The notes beneath the pieces are model-generated. The model was not told the origin of the DNA. It ran no database searches and saw only the letters and a list, made by a program, of their open reading frames with translations. From the NCBI GenBank assembly GCA_019055375.1, contig JAHQIW010000348.1, positions 1-64,000 of the forward strand: DNA of 64,000 bases, given 5' to 3'. The stretch comes from Parelaphostrongylus tenuis (Eukaryota > Nematoda > Chromadorea > Rhabditida > Metastrongylidae). Below, one piece after another: positions 9,819 to 22,583 of the stretch. Numbering within the stretch: position 1 is the first letter of the stretch; each line of letters opens with the position of its first letter. A program made the translations under genes and the position numbers.

Positions 9819-10800
9819 TCAGGAGTCTCTTCGAGGCTTGGCAGGGCAAAAGGGACGCTTCTCGAGGTGAGTCGGGAGACCCAGGGTCCCTTTCCAGTAG
9901 CCACAGGGATACTGGGATTCCTGTCAATGTTCAAGAGGAGTCAGGCTCCGTCAAATTTTGAAGCAGTGAGCTCTGCGTGCCTCTCGAGGTGTCAGAGGCA
10001 TGTGAGGCATTCCGTCGAAAGGAGTCGGGGACCTAGGGCTTTCTCTAGGGACTCCACAGGTGGTGCAGACATCCCTTCACCTTGTGAGATGAAAGACTAG
10101 ACTGTATTCAAGCCACTGCAAGGAAACCCGGCCTCCTTTCGAGTCAGGGCTTCTCGGTGTATATGCCCATTGAGGCAGCAATCTCAGGGTCCCTCCCTCA
10201 TACCTATTGCTGAGAGAAGCCTCCTCTTGAGGGGCTTGTGGAAAGGTGGCCTACGTCTTGAGTCTAAGCCAGGGAATCAGCTCTCATCTCGAGGCAATTT
10301 GGGGTACACGGAGCAGTCCTCGAGTTGCTCTGCTGAACTTGGTACTCGTCTAGACTTGGCCCGTTGTTCTCCGGGAACCTCTGGAGTTGCCTAAAGGGAG
10401 TCAAGCCTCAGGTCGTGTTTGATGGGGAACTGGGGATGGCTCTGGAGTCAATGCAGGGGAAGCGGGCCTCATCTCGAGTTGATTTGGGGCCCATGGAGCT
10501 CCTTCGCGATGCTGGTGTGACCTCAGGGTCCCTCTCTACTTGTGACAGTGTTTTTGCGGACTGTCTCGACATCCATCAAGCAAGTCGAGGCTCCTGACAT
10601 GTTTCAGGGGGCTCACGGAATTGCTCTGCATGCAGTGCAGGGGAATCGGGCCTCATCTCGCTTGGAGGGGGAAGTCTCATTGTTTTTCTCGAGTTGCGGC
10701 GGGGACCTGGGGTACATTCTCGACTTACGGCGGGGATGGCCCTTCAACCCTCGTGTTTGTTCAACGAAGTCAGGAGTCCTGTCGAGTTACGAGGGACACC
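9819..10800 (+). repeat. Variant monomer M11 (full alternative haplotype)
   Basis: This copy carries all five alternative alleles: G530 (10348), C554 (10372), T613 (10431), T863 (10681) and G958 (10776). M22 has the same combination, and both are followed by a copy with T at phase 163. Confidence 0.88.
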
Positions 10801-11782
10801 TCAGGAGTCTCTTCGAGGCTTGGCAGGGCAAAAGGGACGCTTCTCGAGGTGAGTCGGGAGACCCAGGGTCCCTTTCCAGTAGCCACAGGGATACTGGGAT
10901 TCCTGTCAATGTTCAAGAGGAGTCAGGCTCCGTCCAATTTTGAAGCAGTGAGCTCTGCGTGCTTCTCGAGGTGTCAGAGGCATGTGAGGCATTCCGTCGA
11001 AAGGAGTCGGGGACCTAGGGCTTTCTCTAGGGACTCCACAGGTGGTGCAGACATCCCTTCACCTTGTGAGATGAAAGACTAGACTGTATTCAAGCCACTG
11101 CAAGGAAACCCGGCCTCCTTTCGAGTCAGGGCTTCTCGGTGTATATGCCCATTGAGGCAGCAATCTCAGGGTCCCTCCCTCATACCTATTGCTGAGAGAA
11201 GCCTCCTCTTGAGGGGCTTGTGGAAAGGTGGCCTACGTCTTGAGTCTAAGCCAGGGAATCAGCTCTCATCTCGAGGCAATTTGGGGTACACGGAGCAGTC
11301 CTCGAGTTGCTCTGCTGAACTTGGTACTCGTCTAGACTTGGCCCGTTGTTCTCCGGGAACCTCTGGAGTTGCCTAAAGGGAGTCAAGCCTCAGGTCGTGT
11401 TTGATGGGGAACGGGGGATGGCTCTGGAGTCAATGCAGGGGAAGCGGGCCTCATCTCGAGTTGATTTGGGGCCCATGGAGCTCCTTCGCGATGCTGGTGT
11501 GACCTCAGGGTCCCTCTCTACTTGTGACAGTGTTTTTGCGGACTGTCTCGACATCCATCAAGCAAGTCGAGGCTCCTGACATGTTTCAGGGGGCTCACGG
11601 AATTGCTCTGCATGCAGTGCAGGGGAATCGGGCCTCATCTCGCTTGGAGGGGGAAGTCTCATGGTTTTTCTCGAGTTGCGGCGGGGACCTGGGGTACATT
11701 CTCGACTTACGGCGGGGATGGCCCTTCAACCCTCGTGTTTGTTCAACGAAGTCAGGAGTCCTGTCGAGTTACGAGGGACACC
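10801..11782 (+). repeat. Variant monomer M12
   Basis: A to C at 10935 (phase 135) is a private change seen in no other copy. T163 (10963), G530 (11330), C554 (11354) and G958 (11758) are alternative alleles. Phase 613 and 863 are consensus, so the haplotype switches between 554 and 613. Confidence 0.88.
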
Positions 11783-12764
11783 TCAGGAGTCTCTTCGAGG
11801 CTTGGCAGGGCAAAAGGGACGCTTCTCGAGGTGAGTCGGGAGACCCAGGGTCCCTTTCCAGTAGCCACAGGGATACTGGGATTCCTGTCAATGTTCAAGA
11901 GGAGTCAGGCTCCGTCAAATTTTGAAGCAGTGAGCTCTGCGTGCCTCTCGAGGTGTCAGAGGCATGTGAGGCATTCCGTCGAAAGGAGTCGGGGACCTAG
12001 GGCTTTCTCTAGGGACTCCACAGGTGGTGCAGACATCCCTTCACCTTGTGAGATGAAAGACTAGACTGTATTCAAGCCACTGCAAGGAAACCCGGCCTCC
12101 TTTCGAGTCAGGGCTTCTCGGTGTATATGCCCATTGAGGCAGCAATCTCAGGGTCCCTCCCTCATACCTATTGCTGAGAGAAGCCTCCTCTTGAGGGGCT
12201 TGTGGAAAGGTGGCCTACGTCTTGAGTCTAAGCCAGGGAATCAGCTCTCATCTCGAGGCAATTTGGGGTACACGGAGCAGTCCTCGAGTTGCTCTGCTGA
12301 ACTTGGTACTCCTCTAGACTTGGCCCGTTGTTCTCGGGGAACCTCTGGAGTTGCCTAAAGGGAGTCAAGCCTCAGGTCGTGTTTGATGGGGAACTGGGGA
12401 TGGCTCTGGAGTCAATGCAGGGGAAGCGGGCCTCATCTCGAGTTGATTTGGGGCCCATGGAGCTCCTTCGCGATGCTGGTGTGACCTCAGGGTCCCTCTC
12501 TACTTGTGACAGTGTTTTTGCGGACTGTCTCGACATCCATCAAGCAAGTCGAGGCTCCTGACATGTTTCAGGGGGCTCACGGAATTGCTCTGCATGCAGT
12601 GCAGGGGAATCGGGCCTCATCTCGCTTGGAGGGGGAAGTCTCATGGTTTTTCTCGAGTTGCGGCGGGGACCTGGGGTACATTCTCGACTTACGGCGGGGA
12701 TGGCCCTTCAACCCTCGTGTTTGTTCAACGAAGTCAGGAGTCCTGTCGAGTTACGAGGGACACC
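11783..12764 (+). repeat. Variant monomer M13
   Basis: T613 (12395) and G958 (12740) are alternative. Phase 530, 554 and 863 are consensus. Confidence 0.88.
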
Positions 12765-13746
12765 TCAGGAGTCTCTTCGAGGCTTGGCAGGGCAAAAGGG
12801 ACGCTTCTCGAGGTGAGTCGGGAGACCCAGGGTCCCTTTCCAGTAGCCACAGGGATACTGGGATTCCTGTCAATGTTCAAGAGGAGTCAGGCTCCGTCAA
12901 ATTTTGAAGCAGTGAGCTCTGCGTGCCTCTCGGGGTGTCAGAGGCATGTGAGGCATTCCGTCGAAAGGAGTCGGGGACCTAGGGCTTTCTCTAGGGACTC
13001 CACAGGTGGTGCAGACATCCCTTCACCTTGTGAGATGAAAGACTAGACTGTATTCAAGCCACTGCAAGGAAACCCGGCCTCCTTTCGAGTCAGGGCTTCT
13101 CGGTGTATATGCCCATTGAGGCAGCAATCTCAGGGTCCCTCCCTCATACCTATTGCTGAGAGAAGCCTCCTCTTGAGGGGCTTGTGGAAAGGTGGCCTAC
13201 GTCTTGAGTCTAAGCCAGGGAATCAGCTCTCATCTCGAGGCAATTTGGGGTACACGGAGCAGTCCTCGAGTTGCTCTGCTGAACTTGGTACTCCTCTAGA
13301 CTTGGCCCGTTGTTCTCGGGGAACCTCTGGAGTTGCCTAAAGGGAGTCAAGCCTCAGGTCGTGTTTGATGGGGAACGGGGGATGGCTCTGGAGTCAATGC
13401 AGGGGAAGCGGGCCTCATCTCGAGTTGATTTGGGGCCCATGGAGCTCCTTCGCGATGCTGGTGTGACCTCAGGGTCCCTCTCTACTTGTGACAGTGTTTT
13501 TGCGGACTGTCTCGACATCCATCAAGCAAGTCGAGGCTCCTGACATGTTTCAGGGGGCTCACGGAATTGCTCTGCATGCAGTGCAGGGGAATCGGGCCTC
13601 ATCTCGCTTGGAGGGGGAAGTCTCATGGTTTTTCTCGAGTTGCGGCGGGGACCTGGGGTACATTCTCGACTTACGGCGGGGATGGCCCTTCAACCCTCGT
13701 GTTTGTTCAACGAAGTCAGGAGTCCTGTCGAGTTACGAGGGACACC
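12765..13746 (+). repeat. Variant monomer M14
   Basis: A to G at 12933 (phase 169) destroys the ctcgag hexamer at this subunit junction. G958 (13722) is also alternative. The other diagnostic sites are consensus. Confidence 0.88.
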
Positions 13747-14728
13747 TCAGGAGTCTCTTCGAGGCTTGGCAGGGCAAAAGGGACGCTTCTCGAGGTGAGT
13801 CGGGAGACCCAGGGTCCCTTTCCAGTAGCCACAGGGATACTGGGATTCCTGTCAATGTTCAAGAGGAGTCAGGCTCCGTCAAATTTTGAAGCAGTGAGCT
13901 CTGCGTGCCTCTCGAGGTGTCAGAGGCATGTGAGGCATTCCGTCGAAAGGAGTCGGGGACCTAGGGCTTTCTCTAGGGACTCCACAGGTGGTGCAGACAT
14001 CCCTTCACCTTGTGAGATGAAAGACTAGACTGTATTCAAGCCACTGCAAGGAAACCCGGCCTCCTTTCGAGTCAGGGCTTCTCGGTGTATATGCCCATTG
14101 AGGCAGCAATCTCAGGGTCCCTCCCTCATACCTATTGCTGAGAGAAGCCTCCTCTTGAGGGGCTTGTGGAAAGGTGGCCTACGTCTTGAGTCTAAGCCAG
14201 GGAATCAGCTCTCATCTCGAGGCAATTTGGGGTACACGGAGCAGTCCTCGAGTTGCTCTGCTGAACTTGGTACTCCTCTAGACTTGGCCCGTTGTTCTCG
14301 GGGAACCTCTGGAGTTGCCTAAAGGGAGTCAAGCCTCAGGTCGTGTTTGATGGGGAACGGGGGATGGCTCTGGAGTCAATGCAGGGGAAGCGGGCCTCAT
14401 CTCGAGTTGATTTGGGGCCCATGGAGCTCCTTCGCGATGCTGGTGTGACCTCAGGGTCCCTCTCTACTTGTGACAGTGTTTTTGCGGACTGTCTCGACAT
14501 CCATCAAGCAAGTCGAGGCTCCTGACATGTTTCAGGGGGCTCACGGAATTGCTCTGCATGCAGTGCAGGGGAATCGGGCCTCATCTCGCTTGGAGGGGGA
14601 AGTCTCATGGTTTTTCTCGAGTTGCGGCGGGGACCTGGGGTACATTCTCGACTTACGGCGGGGATGGCCCTTCAACCCTCGTGTTTGTTCAACGAAGTCA
14701 GGAGTCCTGTCGAGTTACGAGGGACACC
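13747..14728 (+). repeat. Variant monomer M15
   Basis: The only alternative allele seen is G958 (14704). It completes a run of six copies, M10-M15, all carrying G958. Confidence 0.88.
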
Positions 14729-15711
14729 TCAGGAGTCTCTTCGAGGCTTGGCAGGGCAAAAGGGACGCTTCTCGAGGTGAGTCGGGAGACCCAGGGTCCC
14801 TTTCCAGTAGCCACAGGGATACTGGGATTCCTGTCAATGTTCAAGAGGAGTCAGGCTCCGTCAAATTTTGAAGCAGTGAGCTCTGCGTGCCTTCTCGAGG
14901 TGTCAGAGGCATGTGAGGCATTCCGTCGAAAGGAGTCGGGGACCTAGGGCTTTCTCTAGGGACTCCACAGGTGGTGCAGACATCCCTTCACCTTGTGAGA
15001 TGAAAGACTAGACTGTATTCAAGCCACTGCAAGGAAACCCGGCCTCCTTTCGAGTCAGGGCTTCTCGGTGTATATGCCCATTGAGGCAGCAATCTCAGGG
15101 TCCCTCCCTCATACCTATTGCTGAGAGAAGCCTCCTCTTGAGGGGCTTGTGGAAAGGTGGCCTACGTCTTGAGTCTAAGCCAGGGAATCAGCTCTCATCT
15201 CGAGGCAATTTGGGGTACACGGAGCAGTCCTCGAGTTGCTCTGCTGAACTTGGTACTCGTCTAGACTTGGCCCGTTGTTCTCCGGGAACCTCTGGAGTTG
15301 CCTAAAGGGAGTCAAGCCTCAGGTCGTGTTTGATGGGGAACTGGGGATGGCTCTGGAGTCAATGCAGGGGAAGCGGGCCTCATCTCGAGTTGATTTGGGG
15401 CCCATGGAGCTCCTTCGCGATGCTGGTGTGACCTCAGGGTCCCTCTCTACTTGTGACAGTGTTTTTGCGGACTGTCTCGACATCCATCAAGCAAGTCGAG
15501 GCTCCTGACATGTTTCAGGGGGCTCACGGAATTGCTCTGCATGCAGTGCAGGGGAATCGGGCCTCATCTCGCTTGGAGGGGGAAGTCTCATGGTTTTTCT
15601 CGAGTTGCGGCGGGGACCTGGGGTACATTCTCGACTTACGGCGGGGATGGCCCTTCAACCCTCGTGTTTGTTCAACGAAGTCAGGACTCCTGTCGAGTTA
15701 CGAGGGACACC
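14729..15711 (+). repeat. Variant monomer M16 (983 bp, only insertion)
   Basis: An extra T lies at 14892-14893 (phase 163-165, cctctcg to ccttctcg), making this the only 983-bp copy. G530 (15259), C554 (15283) and T613 (15342) are alternative, while 863 and 958 are consensus. M24 and M62 share the same 530-958 haplotype. Confidence 0.88.
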
Positions 15712-16693
15712 TCAGGAGTCTCTTCGAGGCTTGGCAGGGCAAAAGGGACGCTTCTCGAGGTGAGTCGGGAGACCCAGGGTCCCTTTCCAGTAGCCACAGG
15801 GATACTGGGATTCCTGTCAATGTTCAAGAGGAGTCAGGCTCCGTCAAATTTTGAAGCAGTGAGCTCTGCGTGCCTCTCGAGGTGTCAGAGGCATGTGAGG
15901 CATTCCGTCGAAAGGAGTCGGGGACCTAGGGCTTTCTCTAGGGACTCCACAGGTGGTGCAGACATCCCTTCACCTTGTGAGATGAAAGACTAGACTGTAT
16001 TCAAGCCACTGCAAGGAAACCCGGCCTCCTTTCGAGTCAGGGCTTCTCGGTGTATATGCCCATTGAGGCAGCAATCTCAGGGTCCCTCCCTCATACCTAT
16101 TGCTGAGAGAAGCCTCCTCTTGAGGGGCTTGTGGAAAGGTGGCCTACGTCTTGAGTCTAAGCCAGGGAATCAGCTCTCATCTCGAGGCAATTTGGGGTAC
16201 ACGGAGCAGTCCTCGAGTTGCTCTGCTGAACTTGGTACTCCTCTAGACTTGGCCCGTTGTTCTCGGGGAACCTCTGGAGTTGCCTAAAGGGAGTCAAGCC
16301 TCAGGTCGTGTTTGATGGGGAACTGGGGATGGCTCTGGAGTCAATGCAGGGGAAGCGGGCCTCATCTCGAGTTGATTTGGGGCCCATGGAGCTCCTTCGC
16401 GATGCTGGTGTGACCTCAGGGTCCCTCTCTACTTGTGACAGTGTTTTTGCGGACTGTCTCGACATCCATCAAGCAAGTCGAGGCTCCTGACATGTTTCAG
16501 GGGGCTCACGGAATTGCTCTGCATGCAGTGCAGGGGAATCGGGCCTCATCTCGCTTGGAGGGGGAAGTCTCATGGTTTTTCTCGAGTTGCGGCGGGGACC
16601 TGGGGTACATTCTCGACTTACGGCGGGGATGGCCCTTCAACCCTCGTGTTTGTTCAACGAAGTCAGGACTCCTGTCGAGTTACGAGGGACACC
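15712..16693 (+). repeat. Variant monomer M17
   Basis: T613 (16324) is the only alternative allele seen. Confidence 0.87.
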
Positions 16694-17674
16694 TCAGGAG
16701 TCTCTTCGAGGCTTGGCAGGGCAAAAGGGACGCTTCTCGAGGTGAGTCGGGAGACCCAGGGTCCCTTTCCAGTAGCCACAGGGATACTGGGATTCCTGTC
16801 AATGTTCAAGAGGAGTCAGGCTCCGTCAAATTTTGAAGCAGTGAGCTCTGCGTGCCTCTCGAGGTGTCAGAGGCATGTGAGGCATTCCGTCGAAAGGAGT
16901 CGGGGACCTAGGGCTTTCTCTAGGGACTCCACAGGTGGTGCAGACATCCCTTCACCTTGTGAGATGAAAGACTAGACTGTATTCAAGCCACTGCAAGGAA
17001 ACCCGGCCTCCTTTCGAGTCAGGGCTTCTCGGTGTATATGCCCATTGAGGCAGCAATCTCAGGGTCCCTCCCTCATACCTATTGCTGAGAGAAGCCTCCT
17101 CTTGAGGGGCTTGTGGAAAGGTGGCCTACGTCTTGAGTCTAAGCCAGGGAATCAGCTCTCATCTCGAGGCAATTTGGGGTACACGGAGCAGTCCTCGAGT
17201 TGCTCTGCTGAACTTGGTACTCCTCTAGACTTGGCCCGTTGTTCTCGGGGAACCTCTGGAGTTGCCTAAAGGGAGTCAAGCCTCAGGTCGTGTTTGATGG
17301 GGAACGGGGATGGCTCTGGAGTCAATGCAGGGGAAGCGGGCCTCATCTCGAGTTGATTTGGGGCCCATGGAGCTCCTTCGCGATGCTGGTGTGACCTCAG
17401 GGTCCCTCTCTACTTGTGACAGTGTTTTTGCGGACTGTCTCGACATCCATCAAGCAAGTCGAGGCTCCTGACATGTTTCAGGGGGCTCACGGAATTGCTC
17501 TGCATGCAGTGCAGGGGAATCGGGCCTCATCTCGCTTGGAGGGGGAAGTCTCATGGTTTTTCTCGAGTTGCGGCGGGGACCTGGGGTACATTCTCGACTT
17601 ACGGCGGGGATGGCCCTTCAACCCTCGTGTTTGTTCAACGAAGTCAGGACTCCTGTCGAGTTACGAGGGACACC
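16694..17674 (+). repeat. Variant monomer M18 (981 bp)
   Basis: One G is lost from the phase 613-617 run at about 17305-17309. All other diagnostic sites are consensus. Confidence 0.87.
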
Positions 17675-18656
17675 TCAGGAGTCTCTTCGAGGCTTGGCAG
17701 GGCAAAAGGGACGCTTCTCGAGGTGAGTCGGGAGACCCAGGGTCCCTTTCCAGTAGCCACAGGGATACTGGGATTCCTGTCAATGTTCAAGAGGAGTCAG
17801 GCTCCGTCAAATTTTGAAGCAGTGAGCTCTGCGTGCCTCTCGAGGTGTCAGAGGCATGTGAGGCATTCCGTCGAAAGGAGTCGGGGACCTAGGGCTTTCT
17901 CTAGGGACTCCACAGGTGGTGCAGACATCCCTTCACCTTGTGAGATGAAAGACTAGACTGTATTCAAGCCACTGCAAGGAAACCCGGCCTCCTTTCGAGT
18001 CAGGGCTTCTCGGTGTATATGCCCATTGAGGCAGCAATCTCAGGGTCCCTCCCTCATACCTATTGCTGAGAGAAGCCTCCTCTTGAGGGGCTTGTGGAAA
18101 GGTGGCCTACGTCTTGAGTCTAAGCCAGGGAATCAGCTCTCATCTCGAGGCAATTTGGGGTACACGGAGCAGTCCTCGAGTTGCTCTGCTGAACTTGGTA
18201 CTCGTCTAGACTTGGCCCGTTGTTCTCGGGGAACCTCTGGAGTTGCCTAAAGGGAGTCAAGCCTCAGGTCGTGTTTGATGGGGAACTGGGGATGGCTCTG
18301 GAGTCAATGCAGGGGAAGCGGGCCTCATCTCGAGTTGATTTGGGGCCCATGGAGCTCCTTCGCGATGCTGGTGTGACCTCAGGGTCCCTCTCTACTTGTG
18401 ACAGTGTTTTTGCGGACTGTCTCGACATCCATCAAGCAAGTCGAGGCTCCTGACATGTTTCAGGGGGCTCACGGAATTGCTCTGCATGCAGTGCAGGGGA
18501 ATCGGGCCTCATCTCGCTTGGAGGGGGAAGTCTCATTGTTTTTCTCGAGTTGCGGCGGGGACCTGGGGTACATTCTCGACTTACGGCGGGGATGGCCCTT
18601 CAACCCTCGTGTTTGTTCAACGAAGTCAGGACTCCTGTCGAGTTACGAGGGACACC
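17675..18656 (+). repeat. Variant monomer M19
   Basis: G530 (18204), T613 (18287) and T863 (18537) are alternative. Phase 554, which lies between the first two, is consensus. The alternative haplotype is therefore interrupted within 83 bp. Confidence 0.87.
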
Positions 18657-19638
18657 TCAGGAGTCTCTTCGAGGCTTGGCAGGGCAAAAGGGACGCTTCT
18701 CGAGGTGAGTCGGGAGACCCAGGGTCCCTTTCCAGTAGCCACAGGGATACTGGGATTCCTGTCAATGTTCAAGAGGAGTCAGGCTCCGTCAAATTTTGAA
18801 GCAGTGAGCTCTGCGTGCCTCTCGAGGTGTCAGAGGCATGTGAGGCATTCCGTCGAAAGGAGTCGGGGACCTAGGGCTTTCTCTAGGGACTCCACAGGTG
18901 GTGCAGACATCCCTTCACCTTGTGAGATGAAAGACTAGACTGTATTCAAGCCACTGCAAGGAAACCCGGCCTCCTTTCGAGTCAGGGCTTCTCGGTGTAT
19001 ATGCCCATTGAGGCAGCAATCTCAGGGTCCCTCCCTCATACCTATTGCTGAGAGAAGCCTCCTCTTGAGGGGCTTGTGGAAAGGTGGCCTACGTCTTGAG
19101 TCTAAGCCAGGGAATCAGCTCTCATCTCGAGGCAATTTGGGGTACACGGAGCAGTCCTCGAGTTGCTCTGCTGAACTTGGTACTCCTCTAGACTTGGCCC
19201 GTTGTTCTCCGGGAACCTCTGGAGTTGCCTAAAGGGAGTCAAGCCTCAGGTCGTGTTTGATGGGGAACGGGGGATGGCTCTGGAGTCAATGCAGGGGAAG
19301 CGGGCCTCATCTCGAGTTGATTTGGGGCCCATGGAGCTCCTTCGCGATGCTGGTGTGACCTCAGGGTCCCTCTCTACTTGTGACAGTGTTTTTGCGGACT
19401 GTCTCGACATCCATCAAGCAAGTCGAGGCTCCTGACATGTTTCAGGGGGCTCACGGAATTGCTCTGCATGCAGTGCAGGGGAATCGGGCCTCATCTCGCT
19501 TGGAGGGGGAAGTCTCATGGTTTTTCTCGAGTTGCGGCGGGGACCTGGGGTACATTCTCGACTTACGGCGGGGATGGCCCTTCAACCCTCGTGTTTGTTC
19601 AACGAAGTCAGGACTCCTGTCGAGTTACGAGGGACACC
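18657..19638 (+). repeat. Variant monomer M20
   Basis: C554 (19210) occurs alone, with consensus alleles at 530 and 613. It is the only copy in which C554 is not accompanied by G530. Confidence 0.87.
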
Positions 19639-20620
19639 TCAGGAGTCTCTTCGAGGCTTGGCAGGGCAAAAGGGACGCTTCTCGAGGTGAGTCGGGAGAC
19701 CCAGGGTCCCTTTCCAGTAGCCACAGGGATACTGGGATTCCTGTCAATGTTCAAGAGGAGTCAGGCTCCGTCAAATTTTGAAGCAGTGAGCTCTGCGTGC
19801 CTCTCGAGGTGTCAGAGGCATGTGAGGCATTCCGTCGAAAGGAGTCGGGGACCTAGGGCTTTCTCTAGGGACTCCACAGGTGGTGCAGACATCCCTTCAC
19901 CTTGTGAGATGAAAGACTAGACTGTATTCAAGCCACTGCAAGGAAACCCGGCCTCCTTTCGAGTCAGGGCTTCTCGGTGTATATGCCCATTGAGGCAGCA
20001 ATCTCAGGGTCCCTCCCTCATACCTATTGCTGAGAGAAGCCTCCTCTTGAGGGGCTTGTGGAAAGGTGGCCTACGTCTTGAGTCTAAGCCAGGGAATCAG
20101 CTCTCATCTCGAGGCAATTTGGGGTACACGGAGCAGTCCTCGAGTTGCTCTGCTGAACTTGGTACTCGTCTAGACTTGGCCCGTTGTTCTCCGGGAACCT
20201 CTGGAGTTGCCTAAAGGGAGTCAAGCCTCAGGTCGTGTTTGATGGGGAACTGGGGATGGCTCTGGAGTCAATGCAGGGGAAGCGGGCCTCATCTCGAGTT
20301 GATTTGGGGCCCATGGAGCTCCTTCGCGATGCTGGTGTGACCTCAGGGTCCCTCTCTACTTGTGACAGTGTTTTTGCGGACTGTCTCGACATCCATCAAG
20401 CAAGTCGAGGCTCCTGACATGTTTCAGGGGGCTCACGGAATTGCTCTGCATGCAGTGCAGGGGAATCGGGCCTCATCTCGCTTGGAGGGGGAAGTCTCAT
20501 TGTTTTTCTCGAGTTGCGGCGGGGACCTGGGGTACATTCTCGACTTACGGCGGGGATGGCCCTTCAACCCTCGTGTTTGTTCAACGAAGTCAGGACTCCT
20601 GTCGAGTTACGAGGGACACC
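19639..20620 (+). repeat. Variant monomer M21
   Basis: G530 (20168), C554 (20192), T613 (20251) and T863 (20501) are alternative, and 958 is consensus. It differs from its neighbour M22 only at 958. Confidence 0.87.
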
Positions 20621-21602
20621 TCAGGAGTCTCTTCGAGGCTTGGCAGGGCAAAAGGGACGCTTCTCGAGGTGAGTCGGGAGACCCAGGGTCCCTTTCCAGT
20701 AGCCACAGGGATACTGGGATTCCTGTCAATGTTCAAGAGGAGTCAGGCTCCGTCAAATTTTGAAGCAGTGAGCTCTGCGTGCCTCTCGAGGTGTCAGAGG
20801 CATGTGAGGCATTCCGTCGAAAGGAGTCGGGGACCTAGGGCTTTCTCTAGGGACTCCACAGGTGGTGCAGACATCCCTTCACCTTGTGAGATGAAAGACT
20901 AGACTGTATTCAAGCCACTGCAAGGAAACCCGGCCTCCTTTCGAGTCAGGGCTTCTCGGTGTATATGCCCATTGAGGCAGCAATCTCAGGGTCCCTCCCT
21001 CATACCTATTGCTGAGAGAAGCCTCCTCTTGAGGGGCTTGTGGAAAGGTGGCCTACGTCTTGAGTCTAAGCCAGGGAATCAGCTCTCATCTCGAGGCAAT
21101 TTGGGGTACACGGAGCAGTCCTCGAGTTGCTCTGCTGAACTTGGTACTCGTCTAGACTTGGCCCGTTGTTCTCCGGGAACCTCTGGAGTTGCCTAAAGGG
21201 AGTCAAGCCTCAGGTCGTGTTTGATGGGGAACTGGGGATGGCTCTGGAGTCAATGCAGGGGAAGCGGGCCTCATCTCGAGTTGATTTGGGGCCCATGGAG
21301 CTCCTTCGCGATGCTGGTGTGACCTCAGGGTCCCTCTCTACTTGTGACAGTGTTTTTGCGGACTGTCTCGACATCCATCAAGCAAGTCGAGGCTCCTGAC
21401 ATGTTTCAGGGGGCTCACGGAATTGCTCTGCATGCAGTGCAGGGGAATCGGGCCTCATCTCGCTTGGAGGGGGAAGTCTCATTGTTTTTCTCGAGTTGCG
21501 GCGGGGACCTGGGGTACATTCTCGACTTACGGCGGGGATGGCCCTTCAACCCTCGTGTTTGTTCAACGAAGTCAGGAGTCCTGTCGAGTTACGAGGGACA
21601 CC
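20621..21602 (+). repeat. Variant monomer M22 (full alternative haplotype)
   Basis: G530 (21150), C554 (21174), T613 (21233), T863 (21483) and G958 (21578). This is the same five-site combination as M11. Confidence 0.88.
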
Positions 21603-22583
21603 TCAGGAGTCTCTTCGAGGCTTGGCAGGGCAAAAGGGACGCTTCTCGAGGTGAGTCGGGAGACCCAGGGTCCCTTTCCAGTAGCCACAGGGATACTGGG
21701 ATTCCTGTCAATGTTCAAGAGGAGTCAGGCTCCGTCAAATTTTGAAGCAGTGAGCTCTGCGTGCTTCTCGAGGTGTCAGAGGCATGTGAGGCATTCCGTC
21801 GAAAGGAGTCGGGGACCTAGGGCTTTCTCTAGGGACTCCACAGGTGGTGCAGACATCCCTTCACCTTGTGAGATGAAAGACTAGACTGTATTCAAGCCAC
21901 TGCAAGGAAACCCGGCCTCCTTTCGAGTCAGGGCTTCTCGGTGTATATGCCCATTGAGGCAGCAATCTCAGGGTCCCTCCCTCATACCTATTGCTGAGAG
22001 AAGCCTCCTCTTGAGGGGCTTGTGGAAAGGTGGCCTACGTCTTGAGTCTAAGCCAGGGAATCAGCTCTCATCTCGAGGCAATTTGGGGTACACGGAGCAG
22101 TCCTCGAGTTGCTCTGCTGAACTTGGTACTCCTCTAGACTTGGCCCGTTGTTCTCGGGGAACCTCTGGAGTTGCCTAAAGGGAGTCAAGCCTCAGGTCGT
22201 GTTTGATGGGGAACGGGGATGGCTCTGGAGTCAATGCAGGGGAAGCGGGCCTCATCTCGAGTTGATTTGGGGCCCATGGAGCTCCTTCGCGATGCTGGTG
22301 TGACCTCAGGGTCCCTCTCTACTTGTGACAGTGTTTTTGCGGACTGTCTCGACATCCATCAAGCAAGTCGAGGCTCCTGACATGTTTCAGGGGGCTCACG
22401 GAATTGCTCTGCATGCAGTGCAGGGGAATCGGGCCTCATCTCGCTTGGAGGGGGAAGTCTCATGGTTTTTCTCGAGTTGCGGCGGGGACCTGGGGTACAT
22501 TCTCGACTTACGGCGGGGATGGCCCTTCAACCCTCGTGTTTGTTCAACGAAGTCAGGAGTCCTGTCGAGTTACGAGGGACACC
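21603..22583 (+). repeat. Variant monomer M23 (981 bp)
   Basis: T163 (21765), one G lost at about 22214-22218 (phase 613-617), and G958 (22559). Phase 530, 554 and 863 are consensus. Confidence 0.87.
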
